Source: Streptomyces sp. f51
Lineage (GTDB): Bacteria; Actinomycetota; Actinomycetes; Streptomycetales; Streptomycetaceae
Reading direction: 5' to 3'
Assembly: GCF_037940415.1 (NCBI RefSeq)
Contig: NZ_CP149798.1
Span: 3,465,001 to 3,529,000, forward strand
Length of the DNA stretch: 64,000 nt
Shown here in pieces: positions 25,285-33,118 of the stretch; the stretch's first letter is position 1, and each line of letters starts with the position of its first letter. The position numbers and the translations under genes were made by a program. A model generated the notes under the pieces. That model worked only from the letters and a program-made list of their open reading frames with translations. It had not been told where the DNA came from and searched no databases.

Positions 25285-25343
25285 TCGTTGACACCAGTGT
25301 ACGCCATTCGCGGGACCCGGAGCACACACTTTGAACCGGGCCC

Positions 25344-26489
25344 CTAGGGCCGGGCCGGCAGATGCCGGTTGGGGGCCTGGGCGCGGTCCGCGTACTCGGG
25401 AAGGACCACGACCTCGGCGCCCGCCGCGGCGAGGAGCCCGTTCCCGTCGGCGTCCGTGACGAAGGTGTCGGGCTCGCGCCAGGCGGTGACGACCCGCCGC
25501 ACACCGGAGTCGAGGATGAGCCGGGCGCACGGAACGGGCCGCGAGGCGCGGTGGGCGCACGGTTCCAGGCTGCTGTAGACGGTGGCGGCGGCCAGCCGCG
25601 GATCGGACGGGTCGATCTTGGCGAGGGCCGCCTCCTCGGCGTGCACGACGGGGTCGCCGCCCTCGCGGGAGTGCCCCCTGGCCAGCTCGGTGCCGTCGGC
25701 GGCGACGACCACCGCGCCGACGCTGAACGCGGTCTTCGAGGGCGGGCACAGTTCCGCGAGCTCGCAGGCGAGCTCCAGCCAGCGCCGGTCCGCGGCGGAG
25801 GCGAGCGGGCCGGTGCCGGGCGCGGTGGGGACGTAGCGGATGAGGACCACGTCGCCGACGGGCCGGGTCTCCGCCAGCCGCATCCGGCCCAGGGGGTAGG
25901 CGCCGGGCCCGAACAGCCGCGGCGCGTCGGCCTGCCCGACGAAGAGGGGGGCGACGGCGAGCTGGAGTTCGTCGGCGAGCTGTTCGCGCACGAGCTGGGT
26001 GTGGACCTTGCCGCCCCCTTCGACCATGAGGCGGCGCACACCCCGTACGTCGTGGAGGTGTTCCAGCAGTACGCGCCAGTCGAGCTCGGGGCCGGTCGGC
26101 ACGACGTCGACGCCGACGAGGCCGTGCAGCAGGGCGGACGCCCGCCGGGCTCCCTCGTCCGTCGTGTAGACGACCTTCTCCCCGCCCGTGTGCCAGAACT
26201 GAGCCTTCGGGTCGAGGTCGCCCGAGCCGCTGACGGTGACCTTCAGCGGGTAGGCGGGGCGGCCGCCTGCCACACGGGCCGCACGCCGTTCGGCGGAGTT
26301 GACCAGGAGCCGCGGGTTGTCCGTGCGCAGCGTGCCGGCGCCCACCAGGATCGCGTCGCTGGACGCCCGCACCTCGTCGACCCGGTCGAAGTCGGCCGGG
26401 CCCGAGAGCAGCAGCCGCTCGGGGCCGGTGTCGTCCAGGAAGCCGTCCAGGGAGACGGCGGCGGACAGCAGGACGTAGGGACGGGGCAT
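25344..26489 (-). CDS. RibD-like protein: reductase domain followed by deaminase domain
   Basis: A 381-residue protein with both activities of RibD in reversed order. The N-terminal RibD_C reductase domain (1-225) has the VSLDGFLDD start, LVGAGTLRTDNPRL and LMVEGGGKVHTQLV motifs. The C-terminal cytidine/deoxycytidylate deaminase domain (about 230-370) has HAEEAA at 283-288 and zinc cysteines 311 and 321 in SSLEPCAHRASRPVPC. Standard RibD has the deaminase first. The expected chemistry is deamination and reduction of the pyrimidine made by GTP cyclohydrolase II, whose gene lies just across a MarR gene. ATG 26489 has GGAGG ten bases upstream. A flavin role or a dedicated side pathway are both possible. 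Confidence 0.85.
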   Translation of the reverse strand: MPRPYVLLSAAVSLDGFLDDTGPERLLLSGPADFDRVDEVRASSDAILVGAGTLRTDNPRLLVNSAERRAARVAGGRPAYPLKVTVSGSGDLDPKAQFWHTGGEKVVYTTDEGARRASALLHGLVGVDVVPTGPELDWRVLLEHLHDVRGVRRLMVEGGGKVHTQLVREQLADELQLAVAPLFVGQADAPRLFGPGAYPLGRMRLAETRPVGDVVLIRYVPTAPGTGPLASAADRRWLELACELAELCPPSKTAFSVGAVVVAADGTELARGHSREGGDPVVHAEEAALAKIDPSDPRLAAATVYSSLEPCAHRASRPVPCARLILDSGVRRVVTAWREPDTFVTDADGNGLLAAAGAEVVVLPEYADRAQAPNRHLPARP

Positions 26490-26649
26490 CGGGTCGCATC
26501 CTCCGGTCACACGCGCACAGGGGTCACCTGCGGTGGCTCACGCGGGGTGATCCACGGGCGGCGATTCAAGTGCGGTGGTTCAAGTGCAGTGCTTCAAGCG
26601 TGCTTCACGTGCAGTGGTTCAATTTTTAAACAATACCTAGACTGGTCCC
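26490..26649. promoter_or_regulatory. divergent RibD/MarR promoter with phased TTCAAG repeats
   Basis: TTC(A/C)(A/C)G-type half-sites occur at 26565, 26579, 26593, 26604 and 26618. Three of the spacings are 14 bp and one is 11. The core reads close to TTCAAGTGCAGTGG. The array overlaps the space where both divergent promoters must lie and resembles the TGCTTCA half-site of the palindrome before ribA. It is probably a multi-site operator for the adjacent MarR protein (inference). Confidence 0.6.
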
Positions 26650-27159
26650 ATGACGACCCGCTGGCTCTCCGCCGCCGAACAGCGCGCCTGGCGCTCGTAC
26701 ATCTCCGCGACCTCCCTCCTGGCGGACGCCATCGACCGCCGGCTCCAGGCGGAGGCGGGGATGCCCCACCTTTACTACTCCATCCTCTCCAGGTTGTCCG
26801 AGGCGCCGGACCGGCGGCTGCGGATGACCGACCTCGCCGAGGCCCTGAAGATCACCCGGAGCCGCCTGACGTACGCGGTGGCACGCCTGGAGAAGGACGG
26901 AACCGTCGCCCGCGAGGGCTGCCCCACGGACCGGCGCGGGCACATGGCCGTCCTCACCGACGAGGGCATGTCCCTCCTGGAGCGGGTGGCGCCCGCGCAC
27001 GTCGAGACGGTACGGACGGCCGTCTTCGACCATCTGACCCCCGAGCAGGTGGGCCAGCTGGAGGAGATCTGCGGGACCATCACCCGGGCCATCCAGAGCG
27101 GGGATCCCGGGGCTCCCGGGGAAGATCTGCCGTGGCGGCGGCGTTCCTGCTCCTCGTGA
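26650..27159 (+). CDS. MarR-family regulator of the rib-like locus
   Basis: A 169-residue winged-helix repressor of normal family size. The recognition region is LRMTDLAEALKITRSRLTYAVARLEKDGTV (about 57-86), followed by the wing REGCPTDRRGHMAVLTDEG. N-terminal and C-terminal helices form the usual dimer interface. It sits between a divergent RibD-like gene and the downstream ribA-like gene, and both upstream regions carry related repeats, so it probably controls both. The ligand is unknown, perhaps a pathway product. The ATG at 26650 closely follows an AT-rich segment (TTTTTAAACAATACCTAG) that could hold its -10 element. Confidence 0.88.
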   Translation: MTTRWLSAAEQRAWRSYISATSLLADAIDRRLQAEAGMPHLYYSILSRLSEAPDRRLRMTDLAEALKITRSRLTYAVARLEKDGTVAREGCPTDRRGHMAVLTDEGMSLLERVAPAHVETVRTAVFDHLTPEQVGQLEEICGTITRAIQSGDPGAPGEDLPWRRRSCSS

Positions 27160-27187
27160 GGCGCTCGACGGGGGACATGGACCCCGT

Positions 27188-27253
27188 TGCTTGAAGTTTT
27201 AAGCAGATGTAGTGTCTCTCCCTGCGGCTGTGCTTCAAATCTGAAGCACAGCC
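27188..27253 (+). promoter_or_regulatory. palindromic operator region before ribA
   Basis: A perfect 12-bp inverted repeat (GGCTGTGCTTCA, AATC, then its complement) spans 27226-27253. A second, TGCTT-8-AAGCA, spans 27188-27205. Both contain the TGCTT(C/G)A half-site also seen upstream of the MarR gene. Position and shared half-sites point to MarR control of ribA; an RNA hairpin role for 27226-27253 is the alternative. Confidence 0.65.
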
Positions 27254-27283
27254 CCGTACGAACCCGCCGGACGGAGAGACACC

Positions 27284-27928
27284 ATGCGCGACCACCCCGA
27301 CGCCACCGTGCGCACCCGCGTCCGCGTACCCCTGCGCTTCGGCGACGGGTACTCCGTCGACGCCGAACTCGTCACCTTCGAAGGTCTTCAGGACGGCAAG
27401 GAGCACCTGGCCGTCGTCCTCGGCGAGCCCGGCGCGAACCCGCTGGTGCGGCTGCACTCCGAGTGCCTGACCGGCGACGTGTTCGGCTCGGCCCGCTGCG
27501 ACTGCGGCCCCCAGCTGCGCGAGGCCGTCGAACAGATCGCCGACCGCGGCGGCGTCCTGCTGTACCTGCGCCAGGAGGGCCGCGGCATCGGCCTCTACAA
27601 CAAGCTCGACGCCTACGCCCTCCAGGACCAGGGCCTGGACACCTACGCCGCCAACGCGGCCCTCGGACTGCCCGAGGACGGCCGCGACTACACGGCGGCC
27701 GCCCAGATGCTCCGGGCCCTCGGCATCGGCTCCCTCGACCTGCTCTCCAACAACCCGGACAAGGCCGAGCAGCTCCGCGACCTCGGCATCACGGTCTCCC
27801 ACCGGGTGCCGACGGGCGTCTTCACCACCGCCCACAACGTCCGCTATCTGCGCGCCAAGGTCCTCCAGACCCAGCACACGCTGCCGCTGCCGGAACTCAC
27901 GGACCGCACGGAACTCACGGCGGGCTGA
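27284..27928 (+). CDS. ribA: GTP cyclohydrolase II
   Basis: A 214-residue enzyme that opens GTP to the diaminopyrimidine used in flavin synthesis. Zinc ligands Cys61, Cys72 and Cys74 lie in LHSECLTGDVFGSARCDCG. Tyr94 in LLYLRQEGRGIGL is the residue that separates true GCH II from the variants that make a formylated product, so standard GCH II chemistry is expected. NNPDK near 160 and the RVPTGVF segment are also family features. It is monofunctional, without the RibB half found in ribBA. It follows the MarR gene by 124 bases that include strong palindromes. The usual FMN riboswitch is not seen here. Confidence 0.9.
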   Translation: MRDHPDATVRTRVRVPLRFGDGYSVDAELVTFEGLQDGKEHLAVVLGEPGANPLVRLHSECLTGDVFGSARCDCGPQLREAVEQIADRGGVLLYLRQEGRGIGLYNKLDAYALQDQGLDTYAANAALGLPEDGRDYTAAAQMLRALGIGSLDLLSNNPDKAEQLRDLGITVSHRVPTGVFTTAHNVRYLRAKVLQTQHTLPLPELTDRTELTAG

Positions 27929-27956
27929 CCGGCGAAACGCCCCCCGACGCAAAAAG

Positions 27957-27988
27957 GCCCCCGGTTCGGATCGCTCCGAACCGGGGGC
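27957..27988. terminator. terminator between ribA and tRNA-Lys
   Basis: A 14-bp perfect stem (GCCCCCGGTTCGGA and its complement) with loop TCGC. Five A residues precede it, so it can end the tRNA transcript on the minus strand as well as ribA. Confidence 0.85.
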
Positions 27989-27995
27989 TCTTCCG

Positions 27996-28068
27996 TAGAC
28001 CCTGTGGGACTCGAACCCACAACCAATGGATTAAAAGTCCACTGCTCTGCCAATTGAGCTAAGGGTCC
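27996..28068 (-). tRNA. tRNA-Lys (UUU)
   Basis: A 73-nt cloverleaf; the anticodon loop CTTTTAA is flanked by a TGGA/TCCA stem. The acceptor is GGACCCT against AGGGTCT with a G-U first pair. CCA is not encoded. Confidence 0.93.
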
Positions 28069-28188
28069 CCGCGCCGGAATGCACCGGCACGGCGCACCGG
28101 CCGCGCCGACGCATCCCCGAGCATAGCGGGACGCGGCCGGGACTCCGATCGGGTATCGGGGACCCGGCCGCGCCAAAAGCCCACAAGG

Positions 28189-29724
28189 TCAGGGATCGAC
28201 CGGTTCGGGCGCACCCTTGCGGGCGGCCTCACGGGCGATGGTGCGCTCGTGCCCGGGGTTGAGGAACCAGTGCCGGGCCGAGGCAAGCCACCAGGCGGCG
28301 GCGAAGCCGAGGACCACGAGGACCGCGACCGGGGCGTAGTTGAACGTCTCCCAGGTGACCGGGGAGACCTGGGGCAGCATGAACAGGACCGTGATGACGG
28401 CCACCCAGACGACCGCGACGACCCCGATGGGACGGGACCAGCGGCCCAGGTGCCAGGGCCCGCGCTCGAAGGCGTCGCCCTTGCGCACCCGCAGCAGGGT
28501 CGGGATGACGTAGGCGACGTACAGGCCGATGACCGCGATCGACGTCACGGCCGCGTAGGCCGCGTAGTTGATGAGGTACGGCAGGCCGAGCACGAGGGCG
28601 CCCAGCGCGGCCAGCCAGACGGCCGCGACGGGGGTCCGCGTGCGCGGGTGCACCGTGTGCCACACCGAGGAGAACGGCAGTGCGCCGTCACGCGAGAAGG
28701 CGTAGATCATGCGGCTGTTGGCGGTCACGGACGCCATGCCGCAGAACAGCTGGGCGCCGATCACGACGAGCAGCAGGAGCTTGCCCGCCGTGGCGCCGAG
28801 CGCGTCCAGCAGGATCTGCGCCGGGGGCGCGCCCGTCGCCGAGCCCAGCTCCTTGTCGTACGACTGGATGGCGAAGGTGAAGCCGAGGAGCAGGACGAAT
28901 CCGGCGATCCACGAGGTCCAGATGGAGCGCACGATGCCCTTGGGCCCGGCGGTGGAGGCGTCGTGGGTCTCCTCCGTCATATGGGCGGAGGCGTCGTACC
29001 CGGTGAACGTGTACTGGGCCATGAGCAGTCCGACCAGGACGACGTAGATCCCGCTGCCCCAGCCCGTGTTGTTCACGAACTTCGTGAACACGAAGCCGGC
29101 CGACTGGTGGTGGTCGGGCGCGAACGTCAGCGCGCCGACGATGACGGCGACACCGACGACGTGCCACCACACGCTGATGCTGTTGAGCAGGGCCACGATC
29201 CCCACCCCGAAGGTGTTGAGGAGACCGTGCAGGATCAGGATGGCGCTGAACAGGAGGATCGTGCGGCCCGGCGTCACCCCGAAGTCGAACTGGAGGTTCA
29301 GGTAGGCGCCGAGGAACAGCGCCGCGCCGAAGTCGATGCCGGCGGTCACCGCGACCTGCCCGAGGACGTTGAACCAGCCGGTGAACCAGGCCCAGGCCGC
29401 CCTGCTGCGCTCCGGGGCGAGCCGGTGCGCCCAGAAGTACAGCCCGGCGGACGTCGGATAGGCCGAACAGATCTCGGCCATCGCCAGTCCGACGAACAGG
29501 GTCATGAGTCCGACCGCGACCCAGCCCCAGACGATCACGGCGGGACCGCCGGTGTTCATGCCGAACTGGTACAGCGTCAGACAGCCCGACAGGACCGAGA
29601 TGATGGTGAAGGAGACCGCGTAGTTGGAGAACGCCGACATGCGGCGGGCGAGAACCTGCGTGTAGCCGAGCTGGGCCAGCCGCTCTTCGTCCGACAGCCC
29701 ACTCACTCTGGCGTCATCTGTCAT
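28189..29724 (-). CDS. APC-superfamily amino acid/GABA permease
   Basis: A 511-residue membrane protein with twelve hydrophobic segments. The N-terminal LAQLGYTQVLARRMSAFSNY and the EICSAYPTSAGLYFWAHRLAP block are typical of the amino acid/choline transporter (ACT) family, which includes GABA permeases. A conserved loop YDASAHMTEETHDAS lies near residue 245. It imports an amino acid or amine using the ion gradient; the substrate cannot be set. It is monocistronic, read toward tRNA-Lys. The start at 29724 is an ATG preceded by CCCCAG/GGGG sequence without a textbook ribosome site. Confidence 0.88.
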   Translation of the reverse strand: MTDDARVSGLSDEERLAQLGYTQVLARRMSAFSNYAVSFTIISVLSGCLTLYQFGMNTGGPAVIVWGWVAVGLMTLFVGLAMAEICSAYPTSAGLYFWAHRLAPERSRAAWAWFTGWFNVLGQVAVTAGIDFGAALFLGAYLNLQFDFGVTPGRTILLFSAILILHGLLNTFGVGIVALLNSISVWWHVVGVAVIVGALTFAPDHHQSAGFVFTKFVNNTGWGSGIYVVLVGLLMAQYTFTGYDASAHMTEETHDASTAGPKGIVRSIWTSWIAGFVLLLGFTFAIQSYDKELGSATGAPPAQILLDALGATAGKLLLLVVIGAQLFCGMASVTANSRMIYAFSRDGALPFSSVWHTVHPRTRTPVAAVWLAALGALVLGLPYLINYAAYAAVTSIAVIGLYVAYVIPTLLRVRKGDAFERGPWHLGRWSRPIGVVAVVWVAVITVLFMLPQVSPVTWETFNYAPVAVLVVLGFAAAWWLASARHWFLNPGHERTIAREAARKGAPEPVDP

Positions 29725-29782
29725 GCCCCCAGCGATTCCCTCGCCGGGGGCATGACATGCAACGCGCCGATGGGCAATCTGG

Positions 29783-32700
29783 CTAGAAAAGGCCCTTGTA
29801 GCCCTGCCAGCCGCCGACGATCTTCACCCGCGCGCCGAACGAGCCCGTCCCCGTACCGGCGTTGCGGTAGACGTTCCCCGAGGTGTCGCGCTCGACCAGG
29901 TCGCTCTTCCCGTCGCCGGTGATGTCGCCGACCCCGACGATCGCGTCGTACGACGCGCCCCAGCCGGAGAAGACCTTCACCCGGTCCTTCAACAGGCCGG
30001 TCCCGGTGCCGTTGTAGCGGTACAGCGTTCCCGCCTTGTCCCGCGCGAGCACGTCCCCGATCCCGTCGCCGTTCAGGTCCCCCGCGCCGACGATCTTCGT
30101 GTACCCCGTCCAGGCCGCACGGATCTTCCTGCCCGCGGCGAGCGTTCCGTCGCTCTTCGCGGCGAACAGGTAGAGGTCGCCGGTCGAGGCCTTCCGCGCG
30201 AGCAGATCCGGCCGCCGGTCACCGGTCAGGTCGCCGGGCGAGGTCAGGACGTTGTACGCGTTCCAGCCGGTGCCGAGCGCCTTGTACGAGGTCGAGGGGG
30301 TCGGCGCCGTGCCGCACGCGGGCCTGTAGCCGCGCAGGGACCCGTCGCTCATCCGCACCAGGACGTCGTTGCAGCGGTCGCCGTTCAGATCGCCGAACGG
30401 CACCGCGAGCGCCTTGGTCGACCAGCCGCCGCCGGTGACCTTTCCGGCGAAGCCGCCCTTCCCGTCGCCCTGCTGGAAGGTCAGTCCGCCCGAGGAGTTG
30501 AGGGTGAGCAGGTCACCGGTGCCGTCCGGGTCCCCCTCGGACCCGACGTGGTCGTGGCGCACCGGGCTGCCGCCCTTCAGCCGGACCGTGCCGCGCACCT
30601 GGAGCGGGGCGCCGACGCCGTCCGCGGGGGTGACGGTGACGGTCCAGTCGTAGGAACCGTCCGGCGCGAAGGAATCCCCCGGGTACGACGGATCGGCGCC
30701 GAACCAGCCGACGTTCACTTCACCGCGCGCGGGACCGTCGTCGCGGTTGTCCTGGTAGGTCTTGCCGGTGGCGCGGTTGCGCGCGGTCACCGTCCACTTC
30801 GCGGCCGGCTTCGACAGCAGCAGGGTGGTCAGGGTGTCCGGGACGGTGTCGACCTCGTGCGCCTTGACGGACGGCGTGTTCCGAGCGGGCGCCAGCAGCC
30901 GCAGCGACTGCTCGTCGACCCCGGACGGCACGAGGTGCACGCGCTCCTGGTCGTCCACGTACGCGGCGTTCGCGCCGGACTCGTCGACCGTCCAGCGCAC
31001 GTCCCGCTGCGAGATCCCGGTGTCGGGCAGGTCGCCGATGACCCGGCTCTCGGCACTGCCGCCCGCGACCGTCGTGAGCGTCAGCTTCCCGGCCGCCCTG
31101 TCATGCGTGACGACGTATCCGTCCCCGAGCTTCGCCTCGCCCGCGGGCACGGCGACGGACTTCTTCACCGTACGGTCGTAGACACCGGCCCTGCCGTCGC
31201 AGGTCCAGTAGATCCAGCGTCCCAGGGCCTGGAGCTCGGTGGGGACGCAGTCGGCGTCGGTGGTGAGGGTCTCGGTCGTCCGCCGCGCGGTCAGGTCGTA
31301 CGCGGTGAGGGTGCCGGGCGTGGAACCCGCCGTCCAGAGGATGTCCCCGGACAGGGCGGCGGCGCCGGTGGGGCGGGTGAGGGCCGGGGCGCCCGCGTTG
31401 TCGAGCGCGTACACGTACTGCTGGTCCGCGGTCGTGTAGAGCACGTACCGGCCCGAGACGTCGGTGATCCGCCCGCCCGCGGGCACGGACCGCTCCCAGA
31501 GGTCGTTGTTCTTCGGCCCGTTGACCCGGATCAGGTCGTTCGTCGCCGAGGAGTGCTCCAGCCAGGCGATCCGGCCGTCGGCCGTCCCGTGGATCTCGGA
31601 GCAGGCCACGTCCGTCGTCGGGCAGGGGGCGATGGACACGGTCTCCGCGTAGGGCGAGAACTCGGACCGCTCGCCGTAGGAGGGGGCGCCGGTCGCGGCG
31701 ACGGTCCGTACGTAGTCGTCCCGGTACCCGTCCCGGCTGTCGTCCGTGACGACGAGACGGCCCTGGTCGAGGGAGATTCCCTGGACGGGGACGGGCGGCT
31801 TGGGCAGCGGCTTGACCTGCGTGACGACGGGGACGCCGTCCGGGCCGGAGGTGATGCGCCGGATGCCCCAGTCGTCGGCGCCCGTGCGGCCGATCTTCAC
31901 GGCCGAGCCGCCGGGGCCGGCCGCGATCCCCGAGCTCGAGGACTGCATCAGCGCCACCGCCCGCCCGCGATCGGCTGCGCGGTCACCGGGCTCACGCCGT
32001 TGACCAGCCAGTCGCCGACGACGGCGAGGTCACTGGCGCCGCGCATCTCGTCGGCGGTCCCCGTCAGCACGACCTCGGCCGGTGCCGCCGACAGGTCGGC
32101 GCGGGGCAGCACCAGGACCTTGGCGACGCCGGAGGCGAAGAGGACGACGTGGTCCGGCGCGATCAGCACCTTGCGGTACGCGACGGGGAGCGGGCCGCTC
32201 CAGCTCTGCACCTGGCCGCTCTCCCGGTCCACCGCGACCAGACGCGGCCGGCCGTCCAGCGACGCCCACAGGAAGACGCTCCTCGCGTCGGCACCCGTCG
32301 GCGCGCCGAACTGGAGCCCGGCCGGTCCGCCGCCGACGGTCACGTCACGGGTGCTTCCGTCGGACGCCGGGGTGAGCAGGTGCATGATCCGGGTGCTCGT
32401 CCCGTCCTCGGCGGACTCGGTGCGGAACGCGACGGCCAGGTTGTCGAAGGCCGTGAGATACCCGAGGCCCGCCGGGACCTGGACGCTGCGGGACGTACCG
32501 TCCGTGGCGTCCCAGAACTCGACCCGGCCGTCGGCGTCCTTGTACGCCAGGACATCGCTGCCGGTGGGCGCGGGGGACACTCCGGCCCGCTGCGGAACGG
32601 CGACGGACTCGCCGTCGGCGTACCGCGTCCACAGCACCCCCGTGCGGCCCTCCTGCGTGTGGAAGACGCCCTGCGCCCCGGCGCCGTCGTGGCCGGAGCC

Positions 32701-32898
32701 CGTCGAGGTGCTGCGGATCATGGCCCTCGTGTTGTAACTCCGCAGCGCGGCGGGGACCACCGTCTCCTGAGCGGCGCCCACCGCGGAGGCGGACGTCGGC
32801 AGCAGCGGGATCACGCCGCCCGCGAGCATTGCGGAAGCCGCCGCGGCGACGGCGACGCGTCTGGCTCTCGCCGGGCCGACGAAGGAATGACGAAGCAA
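29783..32898 (-). pseudogene. secreted beta-propeller / FG-GAP repeat protein, frameshifted
   Basis: Two reading frames together make one protein of about 1,040 residues. The first (31948-32898) starts at TTG 32898, six bases after GGGAGGGG, with a signal peptide ending in TSASA and propeller-like repeats. It stops with GGRWR at 31948-31950. The second (29783-31948) continues at once with MQSSSSGIAAGPGGSAVKIG, more propeller, a DGSYDWTVTVTP beta-sandwich, and about five FG-GAP repeats (GDLNGDGIGDVLARD, GDITGDGKSDLVERD). The join lies in a GGGCGGGCGGTGGCG run, where one lost base would explain the shift. The TGATG overlap could instead allow coupled translation of two genes, but the second part has no signal peptide. 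Role: a secreted surface or wall protein of unknown ligand. Confidence 0.75.
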
Positions 32899-33054
32899 GG
32901 AATACCCCTCCCGAAGCAGTGCGGGGAGACGTTTGCCGTCCCAGGTTTCGACCTGGCCCCCAGCCGTCACATCCCTCACACAAGTCGCTTGATATTACAG
33001 CTAGTTGACGGGCGAACAGAAAGGGATTTTCCTGCGGCCCGCCCCGGAAACGAC

Positions 33055-33092
33055 GATGTGGCCCCCACCCGAACCCGGGTGGGGGCCACATC
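33055..33092 (-). terminator. terminator of the DEAD-box helicase gene
   Basis: A perfect 16-bp stem (GATGTGGCCCCCACCC and its complement) with a 6-base loop lies 26 bases beyond the helicase stop on the minus strand. Confidence 0.85.
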
Positions 33093-33118
33093 GCTTCACT
33101 TCACTGAGCTGTCAGGCG

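Noticed and set aside
26490..27283. FMN riboswitch before the RibD or RibA genes
   Set aside because: The conserved FMN-riboswitch blocks are not present; palindromes and TTCAAG repeats occupy the leaders instead.
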